Assembly: GCF_015999305.1 (NCBI RefSeq)
Contig: NZ_JAEAGP010000001.1
Coordinates: forward strand, 1,426,001 to 1,490,000
Source of the DNA: Erythrobacter sp. YJ-T3-07
GTDB taxonomy: Bacteria > Pseudomonadota > Alphaproteobacteria > Sphingomonadales > Sphingomonadaceae
DNA length: 64,000 nt
Direction of reading: 5' to 3'
The position numbers were made by a program, and so were the translations under genes. The notes below the pieces were generated by a model. That model made no database searches, was not told the origin of the DNA, and saw only the letters and a program-made list of their open reading frames with translations. Positions 52,571 to 62,099 of the stretch are shown piece after piece (the stretch's first letter is position 1; each line of letters begins with the position of its first letter).

Positions 52571-54104
52571 ATGTCAGCCAATATTGCCGAAATGGAAAAG
52601 CGCCGCGAAGCCGCCCGCATGGGTGGTGGGCAGAAGCGGATCGATGCACAGCATGCCAAGGGCAAGCTGACCGCACGCGAGCGGCTCGACGTGCTGCTGG
52701 ACGAGGGGAGCTTCGAGGAGCTCGACACCTACGTGGTCCACGACTGCACCGATTTCGGCATGGAAGACCAGCAGATCATGGGTGACGGCGTCGTCACCGG
52801 ATCGGGCACGATCAACGGGCGGCTGGTCTATGTCTTCAGTCAGGATTTCACCGTCTTCGGCGGTTCGCTGTCGAAACGCCATGCGGAGAAGATCTGCAAG
52901 GTGATGGACACCGCGATGAAGGTCGGTGCGCCGGTGATCGGCCTCAACGATTCGGGTGGTGCGCGTATTCAGGAAGGCGTCGCCTCGCTTGGCGGCTATG
53001 CCGAGGTGTTCCAGCGCAACGTGCTCGCCAGCGGCGTCATCCCGCAGATCAGCGTCATCATGGGGCCGTGCGCGGGCGGCGCGGTCTATAAGCCCCGCGA
53101 TGACCGACTTCATCTTCATGGTGAAGGACAGCTCCTACATGTTCGTGACGGGCCCGGACGTGGTGAAGACCGTCACCAACGAAGTCGTCACGCAGGAAGA
53201 GCTGGGCGGGGCGGTGACGCACACCACCAAGACCAGCGTGGCCGACGATGCGTTCGAGAACGACATCGAAACGCTGATGGCGACGCGCCGATTCTTCGAC
53301 TTCCTCCCGCTGTCGAACCGCGAGCCGGTGCCCGAAATGCCGAGCAACGACCCGTGGGACCGGCGCGAGGACAGCCTCGACACGCTGATCCCCGACAATG
53401 CGAACCAGCCCTACGACATGCACGAGGTGATTTCGAAGACGCTCGACGATGGCGATTTCTTCGAGGTCCAGCCCAAGCATGCGGGCAACATCATCTGCGG
53501 CTTCGGCCGGGTCGAGGGCCGCACCGTGGGCGTGGTCGCCAACCAGCCGATGGTGCTGGCGGGCGTGCTCGATATCAATTCGTCCAAGAAAGCCGCGCGC
53601 TTCGTGCGCTTTTGCGACGCGTTCGACATCCCGATCGTGACCTTCGTCGACGTGCCCGGCTTCCTCCCCGGCACGGCCCAGGAACTGGGCGGCATCATCA
53701 AGCACGGCGCGAAGCTGCTGTTCGCCTATGCCGAGGCGACCGTGCCCAAGATCACCGTCATCACCCGCAAGGCCTATGGCGGCGCGTACGACGTGATGGC
53801 GTCCAAGCACCTGCGCGGGGACCTCAACTACGCCTGGCCCACTGCGGAAATCGCGGTGATGGGCGCGAAGGGCGCGGTGGAGATCATCTTCCGTCAGGAC
53901 CGCGACGATCCCGAAAAGATCGCCGAGAAAACGAAGGAATACGAAGACCGCTTCGCCAACCCCTTCGTCGCCGCCTCACGCGGCTATATCGACGAGGTCA
54001 TCTACCCGCACTCGACCCGGCGGAGGATTGCGCTGGGGCTGCGCAAGCTGCGCGGGAAGGAGCTGAGCAACCCGTGGAAGAAGCACGATAATATTCCGCT
54101 TTGA
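52571..54104 (+). pseudogene. pccB: Propionyl-CoA carboxylase beta subunit, single frameshift
   Basis: Carboxyltransferase subunit that makes methylmalonyl-CoA from propionyl-CoA; the intact gene would be about 510 codons. The N-terminal half is normal ([72 protein letters not shown]), then the frame is lost at 53090-53091, where one extra A follows TAT. Dropping it gives [20 protein letters not shown], and the rest ([48 protein letters not shown]) is normal to the stop at 54104. Everything outside this base looks functional, so a sequencing error or very recent mutation is likely. ATG 52571. Confidence 0.88.
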
Positions 54105-54112
54105 GGTGAGTG

Positions 54113-54340
54113 ATGCGGAAACTGATAGCGCTCTCGTTGCTTTGCCTTCTCAGCTTTGTGTTTGCCGCATTTCTCGCGGCATGGGGTCCGTCTTCAATCG
54201 TGAGTATGTATAGGCCTAATTTTGACGGTCAGGGTTTCATCCGGGAAGTTGTCGTTCTGGCGATACTCTATAGCCCTGCTCTTTTTGGAATAGGCATCGC
54301 GCTACGCAAGCTCGGGCACCAGTCGAAAGGTAGGATATGA
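54113..54340 (+). CDS. Small membrane protein between pccB and the epimerase gene
   Basis: A 75-residue protein with two predicted membrane helices: LIALSLLCLLSFVFAAFLAAW and VVVLAILYSPALFGIGIAL. Base composition is visibly AT-richer than the surrounding genes. ATG 54113 has GAGGTGAG upstream, and the stop overlaps the epimerase start (ATGA), so it is translationally coupled. No family recognised. Its position inside a carboxylase-epimerase pair is unexplained. Confidence 0.6.
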   Translation: MRKLIALSLLCLLSFVFAAFLAAWGPSSIVSMYRPNFDGQGFIREVVVLAILYSPALFGIGIALRKLGHQSKGRI

Positions 54341-54792
54341 AACTCGGTCGTCTCAACCATATCGGCGTCGCGACGCCTTCGATTACGGACTCGATTGCCT
54401 ATTACCGCGACACGATGGGCGCGGTGCGGATCAACGAGCCGTTCGACCTGCCCGAACAGGGCGTGAAGGTCTGCTTCGTCGATACGCCCGACAGCACCGG
54501 CGAAGTCGGCAAGGGCACGCAGATCGAGCTGATCGAGCCGTTCGACGAGGCGAGCCCGATCAACGGCTTCCTCGCCAAGAACCCCGCGGGCGGCCAGCAC
54601 CATGTCTGCTACGAGGTGGAAGACATCGAGGCGGCGCGCGAGTGGTTCGAGGGGAAGGGCAAGCGCATCCTAGGCCCCACGCGCATCGGTGCGCACGGCA
54701 CGCCGATCTTCTTCCTCCACCCCAAGGACATGATGGGCCAGCTGACCGAGATCATGGAGACGCCCAAGGAGGGCGCGCACTGGTCGAACTAG
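54337..54792 (+). CDS. mce: Methylmalonyl-CoA epimerase
   Basis: A 151-residue enzyme of the vicinal-oxygen-chelate fold that interconverts (S)- and (R)-methylmalonyl-CoA. It has LNHIGVATPSITDSIAYYR, the metal ligands in QHHVCYEVEDIEAA and the final GTPIFFLHPKDMMGQLTEIME; these three His/Glu sites are the family metal site. Normal length. It is coupled to the small membrane protein upstream. Confidence 0.94.
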   Translation: MKLGRLNHIGVATPSITDSIAYYRDTMGAVRINEPFDLPEQGVKVCFVDTPDSTGEVGKGTQIELIEPFDEASPINGFLAKNPAGGQHHVCYEVEDIEAAREWFEGKGKRILGPTRIGAHGTPIFFLHPKDMMGQLTEIMETPKEGAHWSN

Positions 54793-54796
54793 CGCC

Positions 54797-54950
54797 TCCC
54801 TCTCCCTTGACGGGAGAGGATACGAAGGCTTGCGAGCCTGCTCGCTAGCCGCAGTTGGAGAGGGTGGGACAGGCCCCCACCCCCTCTCCAAACTCCGCTA
54901 GGTCGCATCGCGACCAAGCTGCGCTATCCTCTCCCTCAAGGGGAGAGGAA
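54797..54950. repeat. Palindromic intergenic repeat (family A-like, longest copy)
   Basis: A composite inverted repeat of about 150 bases: CTCTCCC-TTGAC-GGGAGAG at the left (54800-54818), an inner GGAGAGGGTGGG / CCCCACCCCCTCTCC pair, and TCCTCTCCCTCAAGGGGAGAGGA at the right (54928-54949). It fills the 175-base gap between the epimerase and GST genes. Related by plan to the repeats at 17041 and 44004. Confidence 0.65.
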
Positions 54951-54967
54951 TAAGGAGAGGAACTTCG

Positions 54968-55579
54968 ATGCTTTTCTACGACAGCGCCATGCCTGCACCC
55001 AATCCGCGCCGCGTGCGCATCTTTGCGGCGGAGAAGGGCATCGAGCTACCCTCCAAGCAGGTCTCGATCCCGCAGCGCGAGCAGAAGGCGCCCGACTATC
55101 TCGCGAAGAACCCGCGCGGGCAGACGCCGATCCTCGAACTCGATGATGGCACGGTGATCGCCGAAAGCGTCGCGATCATGCGCTATCTCGAAGGGCTGCA
55201 TCCCGAACCGCCGCTGTTCGGCACGACCCCGCTGGAAAGCGCGCAGGTCGAGATGTGGAGCCGCCGGGTCGAGATGATCCTGATGACCGCAGTGGGCGCG
55301 GTGTGGGTCCACACGCATCGCTTCACCGCCGCGCTGCCCGGCCGGAACGAGGCATGGGGCGAGGCCAACCGGCCCCGCGTGGCCGACGCGTTCCGTTTCT
55401 TCGACCAATCGCTCGCAGGGCGGGACTTCCTCGCCACGGATGGTTACAGCGTGGCCGACATACTGCTGCTGACCACCGCCGATTTCGCAGAATTCATAGG
55501 TTGTGGAATGCCGCAGGATTGCGAAAACCTGCGTGACTGGCACCAGCGTGTGTCCGCCCGACCAAGTGCAAAAGCCTGA
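54968..55579 (+). CDS. Glutathione S-transferase family protein
   Basis: A 203-residue GST-fold protein. N-terminal thioredoxin-like domain begins [20 protein letters not shown] and has [23 protein letters not shown] (shortened: TPILELDDG with cis-Pro, and [12 protein letters not shown]). The C-terminal helical domain includes [23 protein letters not shown] precedes ATG 54968. It lies 8 bases before the mutase gene, in the same direction. Substrate unknown; similarity is to the sphingomonad beta/theta-like GSTs. Confidence 0.85.
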   Translation: MLFYDSAMPAPNPRRVRIFAAEKGIELPSKQVSIPQREQKAPDYLAKNPRGQTPILELDDGTVIAESVAIMRYLEGLHPEPPLFGTTPLESAQVEMWSRRVEMILMTAVGAVWVHTHRFTAALPGRNEAWGEANRPRVADAFRFFDQSLAGRDFLATDGYSVADILLLTTADFAEFIGCGMPQDCENLRDWHQRVSARPSAKA

Positions 55580-55587
55580 GTGGAATT

Positions 55588-57759
55588 ATGACCGACAAGA
55601 CCCCGACCCCCGCGGCAACCTACGCTGACTGGCAGGCCAAGGCCGACAAGGAAGTCAAAGGCCGCGACCTGACCTGGCACACGCTGGAAGGCTTCGATGT
55701 GAAGCCGCTCTACACCGCCGAGGATACGCAGGGCATCGACCCCGGCCTGCCCGGTTTCGAGCCCTTCACGCGCGGGCCCTATGCCAGCATGTATACCGGC
55801 CGCCCGTGGACCATCCGCCAGTATGCGGGCTTCTCCACCGCCGAGGAATCCAACGCCTTTTACCGCCGCAACCTCGCCGCCGGGCAGAAGGGGCTGAGCG
55901 TTGCCTTCGACCTCGCCACGCACCGGGGTTATGACAGCGACCACCCGCGCGTGGTCGGCGATGTCGGCAAGGCGGGCGTCGCGATCGACACCGTGGCGGA
56001 CATGCAGATCCTGTTCGACCAGATCCCGCTCGACACGATGAGCGTCTCGATGACGATGAACGGCGCGGTGATCCCCGTGCTGGCGTTCTACATCGTCGCG
56101 GCGGAGCGGTCGGGCGTTTCGCAGGAGAAACTTAGCGGGACCATCCAGAACGACATCCTCAAGGAGTTCATGGTCCGCAATACCTACATCTACCCCCCCG
56201 AGCCGAGCATGCGGATCGTGAGCGATATCATCGCCTACACCTCCGACCACATGCCGCGTTTCAACAGCATCTCGATCTCGGGCTATCACATGCACGAAGC
56301 GGGCGCGACGGCGGTGCAGGAGCTCGCCTTCACCATCGCCGACGGCAAGGAATACGCCCAGCGCGCGATGGACACCGGGCTCGATATCGACGCCTTTGCC
56401 CCGCGTCTCAGCTTCTTCTGGGGCATCGGGATGAACTTCTTCATGGAAGTCGCCAAGATGCGCGCGGCGCGCCATCTGTGGCACGACGTGATGGAAGGGC
56501 TGGGCGCGAAGGACCCCAAGTCCAAGATGCTGCGCACGCACTGCCAGACGTCGGGCGTGTCGCTGCAGGAGCAGGACCCCTACAACAACGTCATCCGCAC
56601 CACGATCGAGGCGCTGGCGGCGGTGCTGGGCGGCACCCAGTCGCTCCACACCAACGCGCTCGACGAAGCGATCGCGCTGCCGACCGACTTCTCCGCCCGC
56701 ATCGCGCGCAACACGCAGCTGGTGCTGGAGGAAGAGACCGGCATCACCAATGTCGCCGATCCGCTGGGCGGCTCCTATTATGTCGAGGCGCTGACCGCCA
56801 AGCTGGTCGAGGAAGCGAAGAAGATCATCGACGAGGTCGACGCGGCCGGCGGGATGACCAAGTTCGTCGCCACGGGTGAACCCAAGCGGCGGATCGAACA
56901 GGCGGCTGCGGAAAAGCAGACCAATGTCGACCGGGGCGAGACGGTGATCGTCGGCGTGAACAAGTACCGGCGCGACAAGGAAGACGAGATCGAGACGCTC
57001 GATATCGACAACCACAAGGTGCGCCAGTCGCAGATCGCGCGGCTGGAGAAGGTCCGTTCGCAGCGCGACGAGATGGCCTGTCAGGCCGCGCTCGACGCGC
57101 TGGCGCGCGGCGCGGGTCAGAAGGAAGGCAATCTGCTCGCGCTCGCAGTCGAGGCTGCGCGCCACGACGCGACGCTGGGCGAGATTTCCAGCGCGATGGA
57201 AGATGTCTTCGGCCGCTACGACACCAAGCCGACCCCGGTGAAGGGCGTCTATTCCAAGGCCTATGCTGCGGACAGCCGCTACCAGCAGGTCGTCCAGGGC
57301 GTCGATGCAGTCGAGCAGCGGCTGGGCCGCAAGCCCAAGATCATGATCGCCAAGATGGGCCAGGACGGCCACGATCGCGGCGCCAACGTCATCGCGAGTG
57401 CCTTTGCCGACATGGGCTTCGACGTCGTCTCCGGCCCGCTGTTCCAGACCCCGCAGGAAACGCTCGAAATGGCGCTGGCAGAGGGCGTCGACGCGATCGG
57501 CGCGTCTTCGCTGGCGGCAGGCCACAAGACGCTGATCCCAGAGCTGATCCGCCTGCTCAAGGACGCAGACCGCGCCGATATCAAGGTGACCGCCGGCGGG
57601 GTGATCCCGCAGAGCGACTACCAGTTCCTGCGCGATGCAGGCGTGCAGGGCATCTACGGCCCGGGCAGCAACGTGGTCGAATGCGCGGCGGACATGCTGC
57701 GGCTGCTGGGGCACAATATGCCCCCGCCCGACGACGAGCTAGAAGAGGCGGCGGAGTGA
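55588..57759 (+). CDS. Methylmalonyl-CoA mutase, single-chain
   Basis: A 723-residue adenosylcobalamin enzyme (scpA/mcm type) that rearranges (R)-methylmalonyl-CoA to succinyl-CoA. The TIM-barrel substrate domain fills residues 1-560 ([74 protein letters not shown]), and the cobalamin-binding domain follows with Asp-Gly-His-Asp-Arg-Gly, where His 595 is the cobalt ligand, then [12 protein letters not shown] and [12 protein letters not shown]. Homologous to known single-subunit mutases of normal length. The stop overlaps the next small gene (GTGA). Confidence 0.95.
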   Translation: MTDKTPTPAATYADWQAKADKEVKGRDLTWHTLEGFDVKPLYTAEDTQGIDPGLPGFEPFTRGPYASMYTGRPWTIRQYAGFSTAEESNAFYRRNLAAGQKGLSVAFDLATHRGYDSDHPRVVGDVGKAGVAIDTVADMQILFDQIPLDTMSVSMTMNGAVIPVLAFYIVAAERSGVSQEKLSGTIQNDILKEFMVRNTYIYPPEPSMRIVSDIIAYTSDHMPRFNSISISGYHMHEAGATAVQELAFTIADGKEYAQRAMDTGLDIDAFAPRLSFFWGIGMNFFMEVAKMRAARHLWHDVMEGLGAKDPKSKMLRTHCQTSGVSLQEQDPYNNVIRTTIEALAAVLGGTQSLHTNALDEAIALPTDFSARIARNTQLVLEEETGITNVADPLGGSYYVEALTAKLVEEAKKIIDEVDAAGGMTKFVATGEPKRRIEQAAAEKQTNVDRGETVIVGVNKYRRDKEDEIETLDIDNHKVRQSQIARLEKVRSQRDEMACQAALDALARGAGQKEGNLLALAVEAARHDATLGEISSAMEDVFGRYDTKPTPVKGVYSKAYAADSRYQQVVQGVDAVEQRLGRKPKIMIAKMGQDGHDRGANVIASAFADMGFDVVSGPLFQTPQETLEMALAEGVDAIGASSLAAGHKTLIPELIRLLKDADRADIKVTAGGVIPQSDYQFLRDAGVQGIYGPGSNVVECAADMLRLLGHNMPPPDDELEEAAE

Positions 57760-58016
57760 AGTCCGGCGGGCGGTCTAAGTCGACCGCTTGGCAGAAGGTC
57801 GGCATCGGCTGCCTGTTGCTTTGCTGGACTGGTCAGGTCGTATTGGCCGTGACCGACAAGGGTTTGCTTACAGGCAAGCAAACCATCGCGTATGGTGACG
57901 AAGCGGAGGTCCGCTGTCTTTATGCGACAGGCGATAGATGGAGGTATAAGGTCAGAAAGCATGGGCCAATCGGCACGGATGCGACACGTTGTGAGTGGTT
58001 GATCGATGTTCGATAG
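57756..58016 (+). CDS. Small protein coupled to the mutase gene, unknown function
   Basis: An 86-residue protein starting with a GTG that overlaps the mutase stop by 4 bases. It has a basic N-terminus ([14 protein letters not shown]), one membrane helix or signal anchor ([17 protein letters not shown]), and a periplasmic part with two cysteines ([20 protein letters not shown]) that could form a disulfide. Composition is AT-richer than the mutase. No family recognised. The second such coupled small membrane protein in this module. Confidence 0.55.
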   Translation: MKSGGRSKSTAWQKVGIGCLLLCWTGQVVLAVTDKGLLTGKQTIAYGDEAEVRCLYATGDRWRYKVRKHGPIGTDATRCEWLIDVR

Positions 58017-58175
58017 ACTTCGTGGCCTGCCCGCAGACCATTACCATTCCAACCGCATCGGTCGTTCGGCCGAGGAATGTCCGATGCCGAGCGGGATCCG
58101 CACCGGCTGGCCCCACCCATCGCAGGTGTCGATCCCCGTCGACAATCCCCTAAACCGACCCCACGGAACCCCCAC

Positions 58176-59468
58176 ATGACCGATCTCCACCCCGAAACCC
58201 TCGCCGTCCACGCCGGGTGCGAGCCCGATCCGACCACCAACGCGCGCATTACCCCGATCTATCAGACGGCGAGCTACGTGTTCGACAGCCCCGATCACGC
58301 GGCCAACCTGTTCTCGCTCTCCGAATTCGGGAACATCTATTCGCGCATCATGAACCCGACCAACGACGCGCTCGAGAAGAAGATCGCGGCGATGGAAGGC
58401 GGCGTCGGAGCGCTGGCCGTCGCGTCGGGCCATGCGGCGCAGCTGATCGCGTTCCACACGCTGATGGAGCCGGGCTGCAACATCGTTGCGGCGCGCAAGC
58501 TGTATGGCGGATCGCTCAACCAGATGGGCGAGGCGTTCCTCAAGTTCGGCTGGGAAACGCGCTTCGTCGATGCCGACGACCCCGAAAACATTCGCGCCGC
58601 GATGGATGACAAGACGCGCTGCGTCTTCATCGAAAGCCTCGCCAATCCGGGCGGCGTGGTGAGCGATATTTCCGCGATTGCCGATGTCGCCCACGCGGGC
58701 GGCGTGCCGCTGATCGTGGACAACACAATGGCCAGCCCTGCGCTGTGCAAGCCGTTCGATTTCGGCGCGGACATCGTCACGCATTCCACCACCAAGTTCC
58801 TCAACGGACACGGCAATGCGGTGGGCGGCGTGATCGTCGACAGCGGCAAGTTCGACTGGAAGGCGCAAGGCGATAAGTTCGCCTCGCTCACCAGGCCCAA
58901 TGGGTCGTACCACGGCGCGGTGCTGGTCGATGCACTGGAGCCGGTCGGCCCGATCGCCTTCATCATCGCCTGCCGCGTGCTGGGCCTGCGCGATCTCGGC
59001 CCCGCACTCGCGCCGATGAACGCCTTCCTCGCGCTGACCGGCATGGAAACGCTGCACCTGCGGATGGACCGGCATTGCGACAACGCGCTGGAGCTGGCCG
59101 AATGGCTCAAGGGGCACGAGAAGGTCGCCTGGGTTTCCTACGCCGGGCTGCGGGACAGCGATTATCACAGCCTCGCGAACAAATACCTCGGCGGGCGCGG
59201 CGGTGCGGTGTTCACCTTCGGGCTGAAGGGCGGCTACGATGCGGGCCGGGCGCTGGTGTCGAACGTGAAGCTGTTCAGCCACTTGGCGAATATCGGCGAC
59301 ACCCGCTCGCTCATCATCCACCCCGCATCGACCACGCACAGCCAGCTTGGCGAGACCGAGCTGATCGCGGCAGGCGCGGGGCCGGACGTGGTCCGCGTCT
59401 CTGTCGGGATCGAGAATATCGAGGACATCAAGGCCGACCTCGACCAGGCGCTGGCGGCGGCTGGCTGA
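58176..59468 (+). CDS. O-acetyl/O-succinylhomoserine sulfhydrylase
   Basis: A 430-residue PLP enzyme of the cystathionine-gamma-synthase family that makes homocysteine directly from O-acetyl- or O-succinylhomoserine and sulfide (MetY/MetZ type), for methionine synthesis. PLP Lys 207 is in HSTTKFLNGHG; other marks are PIYQTASYVFDSPDHAA, RIMNPTNDALEKKIA, SGHAAQLIAF, VDNTMASPALCKP and TRSLIIHPASTTHSQL. ATG 58176 is chosen over 58077 because the intervening sequence has poor coding character. I looked upstream for a SAM riboswitch and did not find a recognisable one. Confidence 0.92.
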   Translation: MTDLHPETLAVHAGCEPDPTTNARITPIYQTASYVFDSPDHAANLFSLSEFGNIYSRIMNPTNDALEKKIAAMEGGVGALAVASGHAAQLIAFHTLMEPGCNIVAARKLYGGSLNQMGEAFLKFGWETRFVDADDPENIRAAMDDKTRCVFIESLANPGGVVSDISAIADVAHAGGVPLIVDNTMASPALCKPFDFGADIVTHSTTKFLNGHGNAVGGVIVDSGKFDWKAQGDKFASLTRPNGSYHGAVLVDALEPVGPIAFIIACRVLGLRDLGPALAPMNAFLALTGMETLHLRMDRHCDNALELAEWLKGHEKVAWVSYAGLRDSDYHSLANKYLGGRGGAVFTFGLKGGYDAGRALVSNVKLFSHLANIGDTRSLIIHPASTTHSQLGETELIAAGAGPDVVRVSVGIENIEDIKADLDQALAAAG

Positions 59469-59475
59469 GCGAGGC

Positions 59476-59607
59476 ATGTCAGCCGACTGCATCCATTGTG
59501 CCCACCCGAGAAGCACGCACCACGCCGGGGCCGACGGCGACCTCGCCTGCGCCGTGAAGGGCTGCGACTGTATCGGCTATGTTGCGAAAGGCGAGGCGGG
59601 GGAGTGA
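59476..59607 (+). CDS. Cys-rich 43-residue protein
   Basis: Small reading frame directly after the sulfhydrylase gene, with AGCGAGGC before the ATG. The 43-residue product has five cysteines and three histidines arranged as CIHCAHP, HH and CAVKGCDCIG, which could bind a metal such as zinc. No family is recognised and the size makes chance possible, but codon use is like its neighbours and it is co-directional, 7 bases downstream of the previous stop. Confidence 0.5.
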   Translation: MSADCIHCAHPRSTHHAGADGDLACAVKGCDCIGYVAKGEAGE

Positions 59608-59620
59608 TTTCGCCCTCACA

Positions 59621-59706
59621 CGTCACCCCGGACTTGATCCGGGGTCCCGCTTCTTCTTTGGTGCTTTGCGGAAGGAAGCGGGACCCCCGCCTTCGCGGGG
59701 GTGACG
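59621..59706. repeat. Palindromic intergenic repeat (family B)
   Basis: Imperfect inverted repeat of 86 bases with two hairpins: CGTCACCCCGGACTTGATCC followed by GGGGTCCCGCTTC on the left, and GAAGCGGGACCCCCGCC, CTTC, GCGGGGGTGACG on the right. CGTCACCCCGGACTTGATCC-type repeats are common between genes in alphaproteobacteria. It fills most of the gap before the next gene. Confidence 0.75.
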
Positions 59707-59779
59707 AAACGAGTTCACTCCAGATTCGAGGTATCGAAGTGACCAAGACCCGCACCCACTCGACCAGGGAGGCCACAAA

Positions 59780-60244
59780 GTGAGCGCCCCCCAAAGCGGC
59801 GCGAGCTTCCTGCCGATCGCCGCGATGATGTTCGCGGCGGGGCTGGGCATTCCCATCTTCGCCTCGCTCAATGCGGGGCTGAACCAGCAGCTCGGCAGTC
59901 CCATTGCGGCGACTGCCGTCACCTTCGGCATCGGCCTGGTCATCTCGACGACCGTGCTCGCCTTCGCCGGCTTCCCCAGCGCGTCGGACTTCACCCTCGA
60001 CAGGCCGTGGGTCTATGGCGCTTCGGTCTTCATGCTGTTCTACGCGACCGCGATCGCGTTCTCCGCCCCTAAGATCGGGCTGGGCAACGCGATCTTCTTC
60101 GTCCTCACCGGCCAGCTCATCGCGGCTGCCACCATCGACCATTTCGGCCTGCTCGGTGTGATCCAGACTTCGCTGACGCCCAAGCGCATCCTGGGCATCG
60201 CGGTGATGGCCGTGGGCCTCTATCTCGCCAGGAAACCCGTATGA
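59780..60244 (+). CDS. DMT-family (DUF606/YdcZ-like) membrane protein
   Basis: A 154-residue, five-helix inner-membrane protein: [20 protein letters not shown], a conserved [53 protein letters not shown] and [16 protein letters not shown]. It resembles half of a drug/metabolite transporter, as in the DUF606 family, so it probably works as a dimer. GTG 59780 start. The stop overlaps bioB by 4 bases (ATGA). Substrate unknown. Confidence 0.75.
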   Translation: MSAPQSGASFLPIAAMMFAAGLGIPIFASLNAGLNQQLGSPIAATAVTFGIGLVISTTVLAFAGFPSASDFTLDRPWVYGASVFMLFYATAIAFSAPKIGLGNAIFFVLTGQLIAAATIDHFGLLGVIQTSLTPKRILGIAVMAVGLYLARKPV

Positions 60245-61251
60245 CTCAAATCCGCACCGACTGGACCCGCGAGGAAATCGCGGCCCTCTTCGACCTTCCC
60301 TTCACCGAGCTGCTGTTCCGCGCGGCGAGCGTTCACCGCGAGAACCATCCGCCAGAACAGGTCCAGCTGTGCACGCTGCTCAGCATCAAGACCGGCGGGT
60401 GTCCGGAGGATTGCGGCTATTGCTCGCAGTCGGTGAAGGCCGATAGCGGCGTCGAGGCGACCAAGCTGATGGATGTGCGCGCCGTGCTGCAAACCGCGGC
60501 GCAGGCCAAGGATGCGGGCTCCCAGCGCTTCTGCATGGGGGCCGCGTGGCGCAATCCCAAGGACCGCGACATGCCTGCGATCGTCGAGATCGTGAAGGGC
60601 GTGCGCGCCATGGGGCTGGAGACCTGCATGACGCTGGGCATGCTGACGCCGAAACAGGCGGACATGCTGAAGGAAGCGGGGCTCGACTACTACAACCACA
60701 ATGTCGACACCGGGCCGGAATATTACGAGCGGGTGATCTCGACCCGCAATTATCAGGACCGGCTCGATACGCTGCAGAACGTGCGCGATGCGGGGATCAA
60801 CGTGTGTTCCGGCGGGATCGTGGGCATGGGCGAGACGCGCGAGGATCGCGTCGGCTTCGTTCACACGCTCGCCACGCTGGAGCGGCATCCCGAAAGCGTG
60901 CCTGTCAATGCGCTGGTCCCGGTCAAGGGCACGGTACTGGGCGACATGCTGGCCGACACGCCGCTCGCCAAGATCGACGATATCGAATTCGTCCGCACCG
61001 TGGCGGTGGCGCGCATCTGCATGCCGATGAGCATGGTGCGGCTGAGCGCGGGTCGCGAAAGCATGAGCGAGGCAACGCAGGCGCTGTGCTTCCTCGCAGG
61101 CGCGAACTCGATCTTCACCGGCGACAAGCTGCTGACCGCGCCCAATGCGGGCGACGACAGCGACGGCGCGCTGTTCGCCAAGCTGGGCCTCACACCTCTT
61201 ATGCAGGAAGAGCCCGCGCGCGCCTGCAAGGTAGCGGAGCCTGCCGAGTGA
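60241..61251 (+). CDS. bioB: Biotin synthase
   Basis: A 336-residue radical-SAM enzyme that inserts sulfur into dethiobiotin. The 4Fe-4S site for SAM is Cys 54, Cys 58 and Cys 61 in [10 protein letters not shown]; later motifs are [39 protein letters not shown], and the 2Fe-2S ligands region [26 protein letters not shown]. It starts within the stop of the previous gene and its own stop is overlapped by the esterase gene. The rest of the biotin pathway is not in the window. Its product is needed by pccA. Confidence 0.95.
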   Translation: MTQIRTDWTREEIAALFDLPFTELLFRAASVHRENHPPEQVQLCTLLSIKTGGCPEDCGYCSQSVKADSGVEATKLMDVRAVLQTAAQAKDAGSQRFCMGAAWRNPKDRDMPAIVEIVKGVRAMGLETCMTLGMLTPKQADMLKEAGLDYYNHNVDTGPEYYERVISTRNYQDRLDTLQNVRDAGINVCSGGIVGMGETREDRVGFVHTLATLERHPESVPVNALVPVKGTVLGDMLADTPLAKIDDIEFVRTVAVARICMPMSMVRLSAGRESMSEATQALCFLAGANSIFTGDKLLTAPNAGDDSDGALFAKLGLTPLMQEEPARACKVAEPAE

Positions 61252-62099
61252 TCGGCGCGCTCGCCGCGCTGCTGCTCGCGTCGGGCCAGCCTGCGGCTGT
61301 GCCGGAGCCCGAGCCGATCGTGGTGGGCGAGAGCTACACGCTCGAGGCTCTGGGGCAGAAGCGCGCGGTCAACGTCATCCTCCCGCCCGATTACGCAGAC
61401 CAGCCCGACAAGAGCTGGCCGATTGTGGTTCAGCTGGACGGCGGAGCCGATCAGGACCTGTTCCTGGGCAACGGGCTGGAGAAATGGAATCGCCTGTGGG
61501 GCCGCAGCCAGCCTGCAATCCTGGTCGGCATCCAGACCGTGGATCGCCAGCGCGAGCTGTTGCCCGAGACCGCTGTCGCGGGTGAAAAAGCGGAATATCC
61601 TACCGCAGGCGAGAGCGAGGCCTTTCGCACATGGCTGGCGGATACGGTGCTCCCGCTCCTGCTTGCGCGCTATCGCAATAACGGCACGATCATCCTATTG
61701 GGCGAAAGCGCGGCGGGCCATTTCGTGCTCGAAACCTGGCTGGAGCGGCCCGATCTTTTCAGCGGCTACGCGGCGATTTCTCCCAGCCTTCAGTGGGACG
61801 GTCAGTCGCTTGCCCTGACCGCGAGCGCCCCTGCGGCAGGGCGTCCGCCGCTATACCTGTCGCTGGCCGACGAGGGTGGCGAGACCGAGCAGGGCATGTT
61901 CGCGCTGCTCGGCAAAATCGGGGAGGGGCAGGCCTACTGTTTCTCGGATCGGCGCGCCGACCTGCATCACTCCAACAGCCTGCACGCTCTGACGCCCGAG
62001 GCACTGCAATACCTCCTGCCGACCGACGCGGACTGGCTGGAGGAATACGGGCTGGGCCTTCGCTGCGACCGGGGTGGACCGGCGCTTTCCGGGCAGTGA
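61248..62099 (+). CDS. Putative exported alpha/beta-hydrolase (esterase-like)
   Basis: A 283-residue protein with GTG start overlapping bioB. A short hydrophobic signal ([17 protein letters not shown]) precedes the mature part. The family resembles Esterase/IroE-like alpha/beta hydrolases: [20 protein letters not shown], the nucleophile elbow [14 protein letters not shown] (Ser in GESAAG), an acidic residue in [11 protein letters not shown], and His near DLHHSNSL. Substrate unknown. Its position between bioB and the pccA cluster suggests pimelate-ester removal as one idea, but the export signal argues against this. Confidence 0.7.
   Translation: MIGALAALLLASGQPAAVPEPEPIVVGESYTLEALGQKRAVNVILPPDYADQPDKSWPIVVQLDGGADQDLFLGNGLEKWNRLWGRSQPAILVGIQTVDRQRELLPETAVAGEKAEYPTAGESEAFRTWLADTVLPLLLARYRNNGTIILLGESAAGHFVLETWLERPDLFSGYAAISPSLQWDGQSLALTASAPAAGRPPLYLSLADEGGETEQGMFALLGKIGEGQAYCFSDRRADLHHSNSLHALTPEALQYLLPTDADWLEEYGLGLRCDRGGPALSGQ

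Noticed and set aside
58017..58175. SAM-type riboswitch upstream of the sulfhydrylase gene
   Set aside because: Expected from family context, but I could not match conserved SAM-II or SAM-V elements. A hairpin pairing GCATCGG with CCGATGC is present but is not diagnostic.
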